NCBI RefSeq assembly: GCF_003254565.1
Contig: NZ_QJRI01000177.1
Span: 1 to 64,000, forward strand
Length of the DNA: 64,000 nucleotides
Direction of reading: 5' to 3'
Source: Flavobacterium nitrogenifigens
Lineage (GTDB): Bacteria > Bacteroidota > Bacteroidia > Flavobacteriales > Flavobacteriaceae
The number at the start of each line of letters is the position of its first letter. Within the stretch, counting starts at the first letter, position 1. The notes under the pieces are model-generated. The model searched no databases. It was not told where the DNA came from and saw only the letters and a program-made list of their open reading frames with translations. Of this stretch, positions 23,576 through 34,433 are shown piece by piece. Both the position numbers and the translations under genes were made by a program.

Positions 23576-26500
23576 GATTGTTATCAATTTCTTCTGTTAA
23601 TGGATTTTCTAGTTCATGTTTAACCAATTTGTATTTTTCAGCAATTTTGGCAAAAATGAAATACAAGCCCGGAATTACAAATACACCGCAAATGGTTCCG
23701 ATAAGCATACCACCCGCGGCTGCAGTACCAATTGTTCGGTTACCAATTTTACCCGGACCAGTTGCAAAAGCAAGCGGTAATAAACCTGCTATAAAGGCAA
23801 AAGATGTCATTAAGATTGGACGGAACCTTGCTTTTGCTCCTTCCATTGCCGCTTGTAAAACTGATAATCCTGCAGCGTGCCTTTGTATTGCAAACTCTAC
23901 GATCAGTACGGCATTTTTACCTAATAAACCAATCAACATTACCATCGCAACCTGAGCGTAAATGTTGTTTTCTAATCCTGTTAATTTCAATAAAAGGAAA
24001 GCTCCAAAAATACCCGCTGGTAACGAAAGAATTACTGATAATGGCAGAATGAAACTTTCGTATTGCGCTGCTAATACCAAGTAAACGAATCCTAAACAGA
24101 TTAAGAATACCCAAATCGCCTGATTACCTTGAGCAACCTCATCGGCAGAAATACCTGCCCAATCAATGTCATAACCTCTTGGCAATTTTTCGGCAGCTAC
24201 TCTCTGAATTACTTTAATCGCAGTACCAGAACTATACCCCTGAGCTGGCGAACCACTGATTTGTGTTGAGGTATACATATTATGACGCGTAATTTCAGAA
24301 AGTCCGTATACTTTTTCTAATTTCATAAAAGCAGAATAAGGCACCATTTCATCACGATCGTTTTTCACATATAATTTCAAGATATCATCTGGCTGTGCAC
24401 GATATTCTGGTGAAGCCTGAACAATTACTTTATAGTTGATTCCAAATTTGATAAAACTGATTTCGTAGTTACTTCCCACAAGAGTTGACAAAGTATTCAT
24501 TGCATTTTCAATAGAAACCCCTTTTTGCTGTGCCAAGTCATTATCAACTTTCATCATGTATTGAGGGAAACTAGAACTATAGAAACTAAATACGTTTGAT
24601 AATTCTGGCTGTTTATTCAATTCGGCAACAAAGTCGTTGTTTACCTGCTCCATTCTCTTATAATCTACAGAACCGGTTTTATCTAACAAACGAAGCTCAA
24701 ATCCTCCCGCAGCACCATATCCTGGTACAGCAGGCGGTTGGAAAAATTCGATATTTGCCCCCGCAATATCTTTACATTTTTCCTCCATCTCGTGCATAAT
24801 TTCAACAACAGATTCTTTTCTATCACTCCAGTCTTTTAAGTTCACCAAACAAGTTCCTGAGTTGGCACCTGTACCTTCAGAAAGAATCTCATAACCTGCC
24901 AATGAAGAAACCGATTTTACGCCGTCAATCTCTTCTGCAATTTTTTGAACTCTCTCTGCAATATTGTTAGTTCTCTCCAAAGATGAACCTGGAGGCGTCT
25001 GAATCACGGCATAAAACATTCCTTGATCCTCATTCGGAATAAATCCTGAAGGAACTGAACTGCTTATTAAAAATGTCCCAATACAGAAACCTACAAGTGC
25101 CACAATAGTTACCACTCTTCTATCAACAATTTTACCTAGTAGATTTTGGTATTTCCCTTGAGCTAAATTGAATTTTTCGTTAAAAGCATCAATAAATCTA
25201 TTTGCTGGTGTTGGCTTTTTAGGCTGTCCGTGATTGTTTTTTAACATCATTGCACAAAGTGCCGGTGTCAATGTCAAAGCCACAATACCAGAAAGGATAA
25301 TCGCCGTTGCCATAGTTACAGAGAACTGTCTGTAGAAAACCCCAACAGGACCAGACATAAATGCTACTGGAATAAATACCGCCGCCATTAAGAATGTGAT
25401 CGCAATAATTGCTCCCGCAATCTCGTGCATGGCTTGTTTAGTAGCTTTAAATGGCGAGAGATGTTCTTCTTCCATCTTGGCGTGAACGGCCTCGATAACT
25501 ACAATCGCATCATCGACGACGACTCCAATTGCCAATACCAAAGCAAATAATGTAATTAAGTTCAATGAAATATCGAAGAAAGTCATGAACACAAAAGTTC
25601 CAACTAATGATACGGGTACTGCAATTGCTGGAATAACCGTAGATCTCCAGTCTCCCAAGAAAAGGAATACTACTAAACCTACCAAGATAAAGGCCTCAAC
25701 AAGTGTATGAACCACTTTTTCGATAGAAGCATCAAGAAATTTAGAAACGTCATACGAAATTTCATAATCCATTCCTCTTGGAAATCTCTGTTTAATTTTT
25801 TCCAGTTTAGCCTTAACTTCTTCAATAACCTGATTCGCGTTACTTCCAAAAGACTGTTTCAATACAATAGCTGCAGAAGGTCTTCCATTCAAATTAGAAT
25901 AGATATCGTACATCGAGCTTCCGAATTCAACTTTTGCAACATCTTTTAATCTCAAAAGCTCTCCGTTTGGATTAGCTTTTACTACAATATTCTCATATTG
26001 TTCTTTAGTGGTAAAACGTCCAGAATATTTCAATACATATTCAAATGCTTGAGAACGTTTACCAGAACTTTCCCCCGTTTTACCAGGAGAAGCCTCCAAA
26101 CTCTGACTAGATAATGCTTCCATTATCTCATCAGCAGAAATTTTATAGGCTAACATACGGTCTGGCTTCAGCCAGATACGCATTGCATATTCACGTGTTC
26201 CTAAGATATCTCCAGAACCAATACCGTTTACCCTTTTCAATTCAGAAAGTACGTTGATATCGGCATAGTTATACAAGAACTTCATGTCGGTATTTTTGTC
26301 TGTACTGTAAAGGTTTACATACATCAACATACTTGGTACTTCTCGGGTAATTTTGATACCCTCACGAATTACCAAAGGAGGAAGTTTATTGGTAACAGAA
26401 GCCACGCGGTTTTGAACATTAATAGCGGCTTGGTTAGGATCTGTACCTAAATTAAAAACCACTTTAATTGTAGCTTCACCGTCGTTTCCGGCATCAGAAG

Positions 26501-26735
26501 CCATATATTTCATCCCAGGAACCCCGTTTAAGGCTCTTTCCAAAGGAATAACCACTGCCTTAACCATCAGCTCACCGTTAGATCCAGGATAATCTGCGGT
26601 AACGTTCACCATTGGAGGTGAAATTGTAGGGAATTGTGTAATTGGTAAATTTAAAACCGACAACACCCCTAAAAAGACTATGATCAACGATATTACTATC
26701 GACAGAACAGGTCTTTGAATAAATTTATTAAACAT
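23568..26735 (-). CDS. RND multidrug efflux transporter (AcrB/HAE1 family)
   Basis: 1055 aa, full-length HAE1 pump. The N-terminal signature FIQRPVLSIVISLIIVFLGVLSVLNLPITQFP is intact, the TM4 proton-relay region reads AIGVVVDDAIVVIEAV with the paired Asp residues, and the C-terminal duplicate reads GLLGKNAVLIVEFA with FRPILMTS. It exports hydrophobic compounds using the proton gradient across the inner membrane. It is preceded by its membrane-fusion partner and overlaps the channel gene. No regulator is adjacent; the substrate range cannot be predicted. Confidence 0.95.
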   Translation of the reverse strand: MFNKFIQRPVLSIVISLIIVFLGVLSVLNLPITQFPTISPPMVNVTADYPGSNGELMVKAVVIPLERALNGVPGMKYMASDAGNDGEATIKVVFNLGTDPNQAAINVQNRVASVTNKLPPLVIREGIKITREVPSMLMYVNLYSTDKNTDMKFLYNYADINVLSELKRVNGIGSGDILGTREYAMRIWLKPDRMLAYKISADEIMEALSSQSLEASPGKTGESSGKRSQAFEYVLKYSGRFTTKEQYENIVVKANPNGELLRLKDVAKVEFGSSMYDIYSNLNGRPSAAIVLKQSFGSNANQVIEEVKAKLEKIKQRFPRGMDYEISYDVSKFLDASIEKVVHTLVEAFILVGLVVFLFLGDWRSTVIPAIAVPVSLVGTFVFMTFFDISLNLITLFALVLAIGVVVDDAIVVIEAVHAKMEEEHLSPFKATKQAMHEIAGAIIAITFLMAAVFIPVAFMSGPVGVFYRQFSVTMATAIILSGIVALTLTPALCAMMLKNNHGQPKKPTPANRFIDAFNEKFNLAQGKYQNLLGKIVDRRVVTIVALVGFCIGTFLISSSVPSGFIPNEDQGMFYAVIQTPPGSSLERTNNIAERVQKIAEEIDGVKSVSSLAGYEILSEGTGANSGTCLVNLKDWSDRKESVVEIMHEMEEKCKDIAGANIEFFQPPAVPGYGAAGGFELRLLDKTGSVDYKRMEQVNNDFVAELNKQPELSNVFSFYSSSFPQYMMKVDNDLAQQKGVSIENAMNTLSTLVGSNYEISFIKFGINYKVIVQASPEYRAQPDDILKLYVKNDRDEMVPYSAFMKLEKVYGLSEITRHNMYTSTQISGSPAQGYSSGTAIKVIQRVAAEKLPRGYDIDWAGISADEVAQGNQAIWVFLICLGFVYLVLAAQYESFILPLSVILSLPAGIFGAFLLLKLTGLENNIYAQVAMVMLIGLLGKNAVLIVEFAIQRHAAGLSVLQAAMEGAKARFRPILMTSFAFIAGLLPLAFATGPGKIGNRTIGTAAAGGMLIGTICGVFVIPGLYFIFAKIAEKYKLVKHELENPLTEEIDNNHV

Positions 26736-26843
26736 TTTAATATTTTTTAAATGATTAAATTAAATGGAAATCAATACGCAGTCAGTAAAATTTTAAGCAC
26801 AGCATTTTACTGAATACTTAAAACTGATAACTGAATACTTCAT

Positions 26844-27926
26844 TTATTCTGCTTTTAAGCGTAAATGATTGATTACTTCTTTAGGAGATTCGTAATCGAA
26901 TTTAATTTTGTCGTTTTCTTTTACTTTCTGAACACCTTCTAGTAAGATTCTGTCGTTTTCTGTAATACCGCTTTTGATTACATACAAATCAGGAATTTCT
27001 CCTGTAATAGTGATTTCTCTCGAACTCACTTTGTTGTCCTTACCTACTACAAAAACATATTTTTTATCTTGAATCTCGTAAGTAGCTTTTTGCGGAATTA
27101 CAATAGCATTTTTAAGAGGAACATTCATTTGAACTTGTCCTGTTTCGCCATTTCTAAGTAATTTTCCAGAATTAGGGAATCTAGCTCTAAAAGCGATATT
27201 TCCTGTTTCGTTGTTGAATTCACTTTCAATAACCTCTACATTTCCTTTATCTTTAAACAGTTCTCCGTTGGCCAAAACTAAATTCACTTTGTTATCGGCA
27301 CGGTCTTTAATATGCGTTTCATAACTAATGTATTCTGGTTCAGAAACATTAAAATAAGCAAACATCTGACTGTTGTCTGAAAGGCTTGTCAACAATTCGC
27401 CTTCGTCAATTAAACTTCCCAATTTTAAAGGAATACGGTCGATTGTTCCGTCAAACGGAGCTCTAATTTCTGTAAATGATAAATGAAGTTTTGCCAATGC
27501 AACCTCAGCTTTTGCAGATTGCAATTTTGCCTGAGCGACACTTAATTCGTTTTTAGAAACGATATTTTTATCAGCTAATAATTTTGAATTTTGCAATTCA
27601 ATTTCTACTGATTTTTGTTCTGACTGCGCTTTTAATAATTCTGCCTGATACATGTTTGGCATAATTTTAAACAACAGCTGTCCTTTTTTTACAAACTGTC
27701 CTTCGTCAACATATATATTTTGTAAAAACCCTTTTTCTTGGGCACGAAGCTCGATATTTCGAACCGATTTTATTTGTGAAACATATTCTTTGGTAAATGA
27801 AGTGTCAATTCTAATCGGATTAGTAACCGTAAATTTTTCAACTTCTTCTTTTTCTTCTTTTTTAGATGTACAGCTCGTTAAGCACACCAAGGCCATTAAG
27901 CCTGTGAAAACAATGATTTTTTTCAT
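26844..27926 (-). CDS. RND efflux periplasmic adaptor (membrane-fusion protein)
   Basis: 360 aa. Lipoprotein signal peptide (CLTSCTSKK), barrel-sandwich halves (QEKGFLQNIYVDEGQFVKKGQLLFKI and AKLHLSFTEIRAPFDGTIDRIPLKLGSLIDEGELL) around a coiled-coil hairpin of about 50 residues, then beta-barrel and membrane-proximal domains. It bridges the AcrB-like pump and the NodT-like channel. First gene of the operon, 108 nt ahead of the pump. Confidence 0.95.
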   Translation of the reverse strand: MKKIIVFTGLMALVCLTSCTSKKEEKEEVEKFTVTNPIRIDTSFTKEYVSQIKSVRNIELRAQEKGFLQNIYVDEGQFVKKGQLLFKIMPNMYQAELLKAQSEQKSVEIELQNSKLLADKNIVSKNELSVAQAKLQSAKAEVALAKLHLSFTEIRAPFDGTIDRIPLKLGSLIDEGELLTSLSDNSQMFAYFNVSEPEYISYETHIKDRADNKVNLVLANGELFKDKGNVEVIESEFNNETGNIAFRARFPNSGKLLRNGETGQVQMNVPLKNAIVIPQKATYEIQDKKYVFVVGKDNKVSSREITITGEIPDLYVIKSGITENDRILLEGVQKVKENDKIKFDYESPKEVINHLRLKAE

Positions 27927-28102
27927 GATTTAGTTTGGAAATTAAGCGATTGAATGCTTTGGAATGAAAATTCCTTTTGGATGTTAAAATGCATCAGCCA
28001 GCCTTAGTCCAGACCTTAACTTTATATAAGCAGAAGTAGAAAAATATACAACAGCAAGATACTCAGAGATCAAAACTCAGGTAACCGATGTATACTATAA
28101 AA

Positions 28103-28483
28103 TCAAATTCTTAGTACTCGTTGAGTAATATAGATAGGATTTGAATGCCCGAATATAGGCGTAGAAAATTTTAAACGATTAGAATCATTCGCTGCAGACT
28201 GATCTGAAAGTGCCAGATACAAAGCGTCTACCAAACTATACGAAGCAGTAAAATATTTGTTCGCAAGTAAATCAACATCTTCGCCTCCAACAAGATCTTC
28301 TTCTAAATCAATATCTGTAGCTTCTTCAATTGTTGAAGTTCCACGATCTTGATTAGTAAACTTAACTCTGTGTTTTTGTAGATGATGGTGACTATGAGGA
28401 CCAAAAGTATTTGCATTCAAATATTGGCCTCCGCCAAACAGAAGCATATTCATGAATACTAAAAATACTATTAACTTTCTCAT
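28103..28483 (-). CDS. Small exported His-containing protein, unknown function
   Basis: 126 aa with an N-terminal hydrophobic segment (LIVFLVFMNMLLFGGGQYLNA) followed by a His cluster (GPHSHHHLQKH), an acidic stretch (DIDLEEDLVGGEDVD) and a helical end. No recognised family. The upstream position, same orientation as the RND operon, leaves open co-regulation. The His run could bind metal; that is speculation. Confidence 0.6.
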   Translation of the reverse strand: MRKLIVFLVFMNMLLFGGGQYLNANTFGPHSHHHLQKHRVKFTNQDRGTSTIEEATDIDLEEDLVGGEDVDLLANKYFTASYSLVDALYLALSDQSAANDSNRLKFSTPIFGHSNPIYITQRVLRI

Positions 28484-28671
28484 TTCGGTGCGAAAGTAAT
28501 AAAAGAATTAAAACAAAAAAAGATTTTTTAACAAGCTTTAACAGTTAGATAAAATGAAAACGTTTTCGGTAACATTTTATATGAAGACTAGATGAAGAAA
28601 AATAGTATTACAATCAAAAAAGCACAATTTAAACAACTACAAAACAATCATTTACCTAAAACAGATAATTA

Positions 28672-29082
28672 TTATTTTAAAAATTTAATTTCCATAATTG
28701 TAAATTCTTGACCAGCTTTTGTAAATGTTTTATGAGTATCTATAAGCCCTATTTTTTCATAAAAAGACTTTTTGTTGCTTCTCGCGTTGCACCAAACTTT
28801 TTCTATTTTTTCATTTTTTGCGAATTCCAAAATGTGTTTTAAAAGATAAGAAGCTATTCCTTTTCCTTGATACTCTTCTATAGTAGCCAGTTTTCGAAAT
28901 TGCATTTCTTCTCCTTCTATGAAACAAGAAACGATAGAAACTAATTTATTATCTTCAAAAACTCCGAAATGAAATCCTGAATCGTCTTCTTCTAATTGTA
29001 CAAATTCAAACGGTTGGTCAGGCCACATTACTTCGTGACGGATCTGCCAAGTATCGGATGCTTTTATTGTTTTAATTTCCAT
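28672..29082 (-). CDS. GNAT-family N-acetyltransferase
   Basis: 136 aa. Single GNAT fold with the acetyl-CoA pyrophosphate-binding motif EEYQGKGIASYLLKH and the C-terminal SFYEKIGL element. Acceptor unknown. Monocistronic; no functional link with its neighbours is visible. Confidence 0.85.
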   Translation of the reverse strand: MEIKTIKASDTWQIRHEVMWPDQPFEFVQLEEDDSGFHFGVFEDNKLVSIVSCFIEGEEMQFRKLATIEEYQGKGIASYLLKHILEFAKNEKIEKVWCNARSNKKSFYEKIGLIDTHKTFTKAGQEFTIMEIKFLK

Positions 29083-29253
29083 AAGTATATATTAATCTTT
29101 TCAAAAATAATTGATTTTAATCTGATGTAAGAATGTAAAACAAAAAACATACAAAACTAAAATTCAAAAGTTTATAAAAAATAAATCAGACAAATCGTGC
29201 AATTTTGATCTATTATGTCTATTTTTATAATTCCAAAAATCAAATAAATCCTT

Positions 29254-29817
29254 ATGAGAAAAATCTTTTTAGCAGCATTTTTATGTATTTGTGCAAATGG
29301 ATTTGCACAATTAATACAAATCGGGCCACAGTTTTCAACGAATATTACTTCTGTTAACGCAAAAGGTTTTAGTTCTGATCATACAAACACAGGAATTGGC
29401 GCCTCCGCTTTTGCTCGAGTAAATCTTACCGTTTTTTATGCACAGGGTGAATTTGGTTATGCCCAAACCAACTTTAGCGTTTTTCAAGATGGTATTGGAG
29501 AAACCGAATTTAAATTGTCTGGTACTGATGTCACTTTAATAGCTGGTTTTAAAATTCTTCCGCTCGGGAAAATAGGAAATGTGAGGCTTTTTGTGGGATA
29601 CAATTGGAAGAACTTCTCAGACATAAAGCCAAGCAACAATCTAAATTCTATAGCCTTTGAAAAAAACAATCATAGTATACTTGGCGGTGTGGGAGTTGAT
29701 GTTTGGAGGCTTACTTTTGACCTAAGATATCTTGCAGGACTAAGTGATATAGATGCTTCAGATAGCGAAATTAAAACGGGCGTAACTAGTCTCTCGCTTG
29801 GATTTAAATTTTTATAA
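29254..29817 (+). CDS. Outer-membrane beta-barrel protein (PorT/OmpW-like size)
   Basis: 187 aa. Signal peptide (MRKIFLAAFLCICANGFAQ) and alternating amphipathic strands ending in an aromatic residue (SLSLGFKFL), the usual outer-membrane barrel C-terminus. About eight strands fit the length, resembling the outer-membrane beta-barrel family common in Bacteroidota. No ligand or transport role can be assigned. Ends at a shared terminator with the convergent gene. Confidence 0.8.
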   Translation: MRKIFLAAFLCICANGFAQLIQIGPQFSTNITSVNAKGFSSDHTNTGIGASAFARVNLTVFYAQGEFGYAQTNFSVFQDGIGETEFKLSGTDVTLIAGFKILPLGKIGNVRLFVGYNWKNFSDIKPSNNLNSIAFEKNNHSILGGVGVDVWRLTFDLRYLAGLSDIDASDSEIKTGVTSLSLGFKFL

Positions 29818-29823
29818 AACATT

Positions 29824-29852
29824 AAAAAAGGGAATCAATCGATTCCCTTTTT
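29824..29852. terminator. Bidirectional intrinsic terminator
   Basis: AAAAAGGGAATC, AATC loop, GATTCCCTTTTT: a perfect dyad between convergent genes. Confidence 0.92.
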
Positions 29853-29860
29853 ATTTACTC

Positions 29861-30472
29861 TTAGATTTTAGCGTAATAACTTTCTTCGTTATCATTGATT
29901 ATTTTCTGTACTCCTTCTTTTGTTTTAACTGCGACATTAATAACATGAAGTATGTTTGACTTTTCATTCAGACTGCAATACCAAATAGTTCCGTCTGAAA
30001 GTATAATTTCTGAAAATACGGATGCAGTACAGCTAGCATTATTATAAACCAAATTTTCTCTTTTTAGGAGCTTCTTCTCTTTTGTTTTTTTGTCAACTTC
30101 GTAAAACAATATTTCGTTTACTTTAATCTCGATCAGTTCATCAAAACTAGATTGATTATCGTTTGCCGCTGCTGTTGACCAAATAGGCAGATTTCCTGTT
30201 CTTTTCCAAGTTCCAACAGCTAGATTCAAGATTTTCTTTCTCAAAAGTTTTCGTAAAGTATCTACTTTATTAACGGCATCTATTCCAATTTCACTATCTG
30301 GTTTAATATTTGCTGCCAAAGAGAATAAGTCTATTGCCTTTACAAAATCTGCTTTTTTATAGTATGCAACAGCTAATTCGTATTTGTTTTTTTGAAATAC
30401 TATTTTTTGGTTATTCTGTCCAAAAAACTGAAATGTACTTAGCAATACAATCAGCACAAGTGTATTTTTCAT
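29861..30472 (-). CDS. Exported protein with a TPR-like N-terminal half
   Basis: 203 aa. Signal peptide (about 1-19), then a TPR-like helix pair (KYELAVAYYKKADFVKAIDLFSLAANIKPDSEIG) and a beta-rich C-terminal domain beginning LAVGTWKRTGNLPIW with one Cys. The overall family is not recognised. Probably periplasmic. Upstream of the M1 peptidase in position but transcribed after it, with a 164-nt gap, so co-transcription is doubtful. Confidence 0.7.
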   Translation of the reverse strand: MKNTLVLIVLLSTFQFFGQNNQKIVFQKNKYELAVAYYKKADFVKAIDLFSLAANIKPDSEIGIDAVNKVDTLRKLLRKKILNLAVGTWKRTGNLPIWSTAAANDNQSSFDELIEIKVNEILFYEVDKKTKEKKLLKRENLVYNNASCTASVFSEIILSDGTIWYCSLNEKSNILHVINVAVKTKEGVQKIINDNEESYYAKI

Positions 30473-30635
30473 TAAATTTGTAAGTTTTTTATTATTTTAC
30501 AAACCTAATTTTTTTTCAATAAAAACCTTTACGGTTATCCGTATTTTTGATTATTGTTAAATATTACAAAAAAATAATAGTATTGCATTAAAAACAAAGC
30601 AACAATATTAACTAATTCATTAAAAACAATTCAAT

Positions 30636-32513
30636 CTATTTAACAAGTAAAATGTTATTTTCTGGAGTTGCATCCATAAAAATACCACCATCAAGTTGAA
30701 TTTGTGCTATTTTTTTTGTGCTTTTCAGAGTTATTCTGGCTATTTTTTGATTTTTCTCCCAAATTGCAGGCGTCTGATGTAATGTCACTTTCGATTTATC
30801 AGCGTAAGTAATTATAACGTCAAACGGAATTGCAAACCCTCCAATATTTTCTATTGTTATGGTTTTCTTATCAGCAGAAATGCCTTTTACTGCAATATCC
30901 AAATAATTGTTGGTAAAGAACCAATTATTAAAAAACCAGTTTAAATTCTTTCCTGTTGCCGTGTTAAATGAATTAAAATAATCCCATGGAATTGGGTGTT
31001 TCCCATTCCAATTATCCATATAATCGTGTAGTGCTTTTTTGAATAAATCATCACCCAATAAATCTTTCAAAGCTAAATAAGAAAGAGAAGCTTTACCATA
31101 AGAATTATTTCCGTAGCCTGCTCCAGAAACCTGTGTAGACATTGTGATAATAGGCTGATCTTGTTCTGAAGATCGATCGTTTATATAGTGTTTTACTCTG
31201 AACTCTTTGTAAAAGTTATCTGCAGCCTCTTTGCCATGCTCTGCAATTCCGATTAAATATTCAAAAGTTGTTGCCCATCCTTCATCCATAAAAGCATAAC
31301 GAGTTTCATTGATTCCCATATAAAAAGGAAAATAAGTATGTGCTACTTCGTGATCTTGCACCAATTGCGCAAAAATAGGATCTCCCATTTCAGAATCGTT
31401 GCACATCATTGGATATTCCATATCCGCGAAACCTTGAAAAGCTGTCATTTTTGAGAATGGATACGGAACTCCAGGCCAATTATTTGAAAACCAATCTAAA
31501 GCATATTGATTATTTTTTACAGAATTCACAAAATCTGTTCCCTTAATATCGTAAGCCGCCTGAACACTTACACGGCGGTTTGTTTTTTTATCTACAATAA
31601 CACTGCTCGCATCCCATAAATAATGATCACTTAAACCAAAACATACATCTGTAATATTTTTAGCTTCAAATTTCCAAACGTTCCAGTCATATTGTTTGGT
31701 TACAATACCACTTTTCATTTCTTGTTCGTTAGCAATATGAAGAATTTCATCTGTTGTGTATGATTTTTTTAAACGTGAAGCAAATTCAGGCTGTAAAACC
31801 TCATCTGGATTTAACAAATCGCCTGTTGCATATACCACATAATTTTTAGGTGCTTTTACAGAAAAAACATAATCATTAAAATCATTATAAAATTCCTGAC
31901 GGTCTGTATGAGGCAACCTATCCCAACCATTATAATCGTCAAAAACTGAAACTCTTGGGTAACTATAAGCTACAAAAAAAGTAGTTTCGTCAATCTGCCC
32001 CTCTCTTCCACTTTCTTTAGATAAAGGATAATTCCATTGAATATTTATATTAGTTTTTGAATTTGGTAAAATCGGTTTTTGCAATTTTATGTTTCCAACA
32101 GTTCCCCATTTTTTAGCATCTTCTTTGTACACTTCATTTTCCACTTTTAATGAAGTAATCGTTAATCCGTCACTTAGAAAATCTTCACTTACATCATTTC
32201 CACGAGACGAAGTAGGTTTATGAAGATTATTCACAAATCGGATCACTAAGTTTTTTAAAGTGTCTTTGCTGTTGTTTTCGTAAATAATGGTTTCTGTACC
32301 ACTAACCAATCTGGTTTTAGGGTCAACAGAAATTTCCATATTATATTTTCCGCGGTTCTGCCAATAGTTTACACCTGGTTTCCCGTCTTTAGAACGTGTT
32401 CCGTTCTCATAAGCTTTTTTTATATTTCGAGGCATGTAAAGCTCTTGAGCAATAGTATCTTGGGCAAAAAAAACAAATGCTATTAATGCAAATTGCAAAA
32501 AACTCTTTTTCAT
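30636..32513 (-). CDS. M1-family metallopeptidase (exported aminopeptidase)
   Basis: 625 aa. Signal peptide (ALIAFVFFAQDTIAQ), N-terminal beta-saddle, a substrate-binding motif in the GxMEN position reading GFADMEYPM, and the gluzincin zinc site HEVAH with the downstream Glu of MDEGWAT. It is shorter than ERAP-type enzymes and lacks their large C-terminal helical domain, as is usual for secreted Bacteroidota M1 peptidases. Predicted to trim peptides in the periplasm or outside. Monocistronic. Confidence 0.92.
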   Translation of the reverse strand: MKKSFLQFALIAFVFFAQDTIAQELYMPRNIKKAYENGTRSKDGKPGVNYWQNRGKYNMEISVDPKTRLVSGTETIIYENNSKDTLKNLVIRFVNNLHKPTSSRGNDVSEDFLSDGLTITSLKVENEVYKEDAKKWGTVGNIKLQKPILPNSKTNINIQWNYPLSKESGREGQIDETTFFVAYSYPRVSVFDDYNGWDRLPHTDRQEFYNDFNDYVFSVKAPKNYVVYATGDLLNPDEVLQPEFASRLKKSYTTDEILHIANEQEMKSGIVTKQYDWNVWKFEAKNITDVCFGLSDHYLWDASSVIVDKKTNRRVSVQAAYDIKGTDFVNSVKNNQYALDWFSNNWPGVPYPFSKMTAFQGFADMEYPMMCNDSEMGDPIFAQLVQDHEVAHTYFPFYMGINETRYAFMDEGWATTFEYLIGIAEHGKEAADNFYKEFRVKHYINDRSSEQDQPIITMSTQVSGAGYGNNSYGKASLSYLALKDLLGDDLFKKALHDYMDNWNGKHPIPWDYFNSFNTATGKNLNWFFNNWFFTNNYLDIAVKGISADKKTITIENIGGFAIPFDVIITYADKSKVTLHQTPAIWEKNQKIARITLKSTKKIAQIQLDGGIFMDATPENNILLVK

Positions 32514-32639
32514 AAATAATCTTTAGATTGTTTGATATATAAGACTGCTGTTTTAAAACAATGTTACAAATTTAATTATTAATTGTGAATTGTTGGTGGT
32601 TGATGGCTTGTAGTTGATGGTTGCTGGTTAACAGTGCTT

Positions 32640-32712
32640 TTTAATTTTTAATTTTTAATTTTTAATTAAAAAAACTAAGCATCTTAGCATCTCAGAACCT
32701 TAGCTTCTTTAA
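32640..32712. repeat. CTTAGCATCTCAGAACCTTAG-family repeat
   Basis: A TTTTTAATT direct repeat is followed by a tract of AGCATCTTAG / CATCTCAGAACCTTAG words. The same words recur at 20270-20312, 54285-54330 and 55402-55465, always between genes. Function unknown. Confidence 0.6.
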
Positions 32713-32776
32713 AAGAAAAAACCGTCTATCACCTAAGCAACAAACGGCATCTACAATTAATATATAACCTTGATGA

Positions 32777-34357
32777 CTACAAAATATAATCGGTATTAAT
32801 AAAATTTGATTCTTTGCTGTTAAGCAATTCCTGCAGAATCTCATTATTATAGTCGATATCTTTTGAAGCTACAAACGTACGGATTGAGAATGAACGTAAA
32901 GCATCTGGGATACTCAAAGTTCCCACAGCAGAATCTTTTCTTCCTGTAAAAGGGAAAGCATCTGGCCCTCTCTGGCAAGAGCTGTTTAAGTTTACTCGAC
33001 AAACTAAGTTTACCAAAGCATCAATTAGTGGCGCCAATGTTTTGATGTCTTTACCAAACAAACTTACTTGCTGTCCGTAATTTGATTCTGCCATATCTTT
33101 CAATGGTTCTTTAATATCTTTAAAAGAAAGCACAGGAACAACTGGTCCAAACTGCTCTTCGTGATACACACGCATTTCTTTGTTTACTGGATATAAAACT
33201 GCTGGAAAAATATAATTATCAGTGTGTTTTCCTCCTTTTTCATTGATCACTTTTGCTCCTTTGTGAAGAGCGTCATCAATTAAACCTTGAATATATTTTG
33301 GTTTATCGGTTTCCGGAAGCGGTGTTAATGAAACTCCTTTTTCCCACGGATTTCCAAAAACCAAACTATCTACTTTCTCAGCAAAACGTTTATTAAATTC
33401 TTCTCTAATTGATTCGTGAACATATAACACTTTTAGAGCTGTACAACGCTGCCCGTTAAAAGACAAGCTACCTGTAATACATTCTTGAATAGCCAAATCC
33501 AAATCGGCATCTGGAAGAATAATAGCTGGATTTTTAGCTTCTAAACCTAAAATCAAACGCAATCTGTTTTTGTTTGGATGCTGATCCTGTAAAGCAATCG
33601 CCGATTTACTGTTTCCAATTAATGCCAAAACATCAATTTTTCCAGATTTCATAATCGGAGAAGCCACTTCGCGACCTCTACCGTAAACAATATTGATTAC
33701 TCCTTTTGGAAAACTGCTTCTGAACGCTTCTAATAATGGCGAGATACATAAAACGCCATGCTTAGCAGGTTTGAAGATTACGGTATTCCCCATAATCAAA
33801 GCTGGAATCAGCAATGAGAAAGTTTCGTTTAAAGGATAATTGTATGGTCCAAGACAAAGTACAACTCCAAGAGGTCCACGACGAATCATGGCGTTTACTC
33901 CTTGCACTTTTTCGAAGTGTGAACTGCGTCCATTTAATTCTTTGTAACTTGCAATAGTATCATAAATATACTCTACAGTTCTGTCGAATTCTTTTTGCGA
34001 ATCTCCTAATGATTTTCCGATTTCCCACATTAAGTATTTCACTACTTCTTCGCGGGTTTCTTTCATTTGCTTCACAAAATTTTCCATGCATTTAATACGA
34101 TCCACTACTTTCATAGTTGGCCATAAACCTTGCCCCATATCGTATGCATTGGTAGCAGCTTCGACAACTTCTGCTGCTTCTTTTTCTCCCATAAAAGGGA
34201 TAGATCCTAATAAAGTCGGTGAATATTTTTCTGTTGAAGAAATAGTAGAAAACACAGGTGTGGTTTGCCCTGTCCATTGTTTCAATTCTCCATTTACAAG
34301 ATAAGTATCTTGATTTATCAGCGCATTAATCTGATATTCTTCTGGTATAAAACTCAT
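32777..34357 (-). CDS. gapN: NADP-dependent glyceraldehyde-3-phosphate dehydrogenase-like ALDH
   Basis: 526 aa aldehyde dehydrogenase. The catalytic Cys lies in [11 protein letters not shown] and the general-base Glu in [11 protein letters not shown], a variant of the usual [14 protein letters not shown] and the C-terminal Rossmann pattern are intact. Overall it matches the GapN-like ALDH11 group that oxidises glyceraldehyde-3-phosphate to 3-phosphoglycerate with NADP, bypassing ATP formation and supplying NADPH. Substrate assignment is by family resemblance. A terminator separates it from the upstream rhodanese gene. Confidence 0.8.
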   Translation of the reverse strand: MSFIPEEYQINALINQDTYLVNGELKQWTGQTTPVFSTISSTEKYSPTLLGSIPFMGEKEAAEVVEAATNAYDMGQGLWPTMKVVDRIKCMENFVKQMKETREEVVKYLMWEIGKSLGDSQKEFDRTVEYIYDTIASYKELNGRSSHFEKVQGVNAMIRRGPLGVVLCLGPYNYPLNETFSLLIPALIMGNTVIFKPAKHGVLCISPLLEAFRSSFPKGVINIVYGRGREVASPIMKSGKIDVLALIGNSKSAIALQDQHPNKNRLRLILGLEAKNPAIILPDADLDLAIQECITGSLSFNGQRCTALKVLYVHESIREEFNKRFAEKVDSLVFGNPWEKGVSLTPLPETDKPKYIQGLIDDALHKGAKVINEKGGKHTDNYIFPAVLYPVNKEMRVYHEEQFGPVVPVLSFKDIKEPLKDMAESNYGQQVSLFGKDIKTLAPLIDALVNLVCRVNLNSSCQRGPDAFPFTGRKDSAVGTLSIPDALRSFSIRTFVASKDIDYNNEILQELLNSKESNFINTDYIL

Positions 34358-34400
34358 AATTTGGTTTGTTTAATGGTCTGGTAATTCTATTTTTCAAAAG

Positions 34401-34430
34401 AAAAAAGAGGCTTTTTTAGTGCCTCTTCTT
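34401..34430 (-). terminator. Terminator of the rhodanese gene
   Basis: Minus strand: AAGAGGC, loop, GCCTCTTTTTT. It lies directly after the rhodanese stop and before the gapN-like gene. Confidence 0.8.
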
Positions 34431-34433
34431 CTT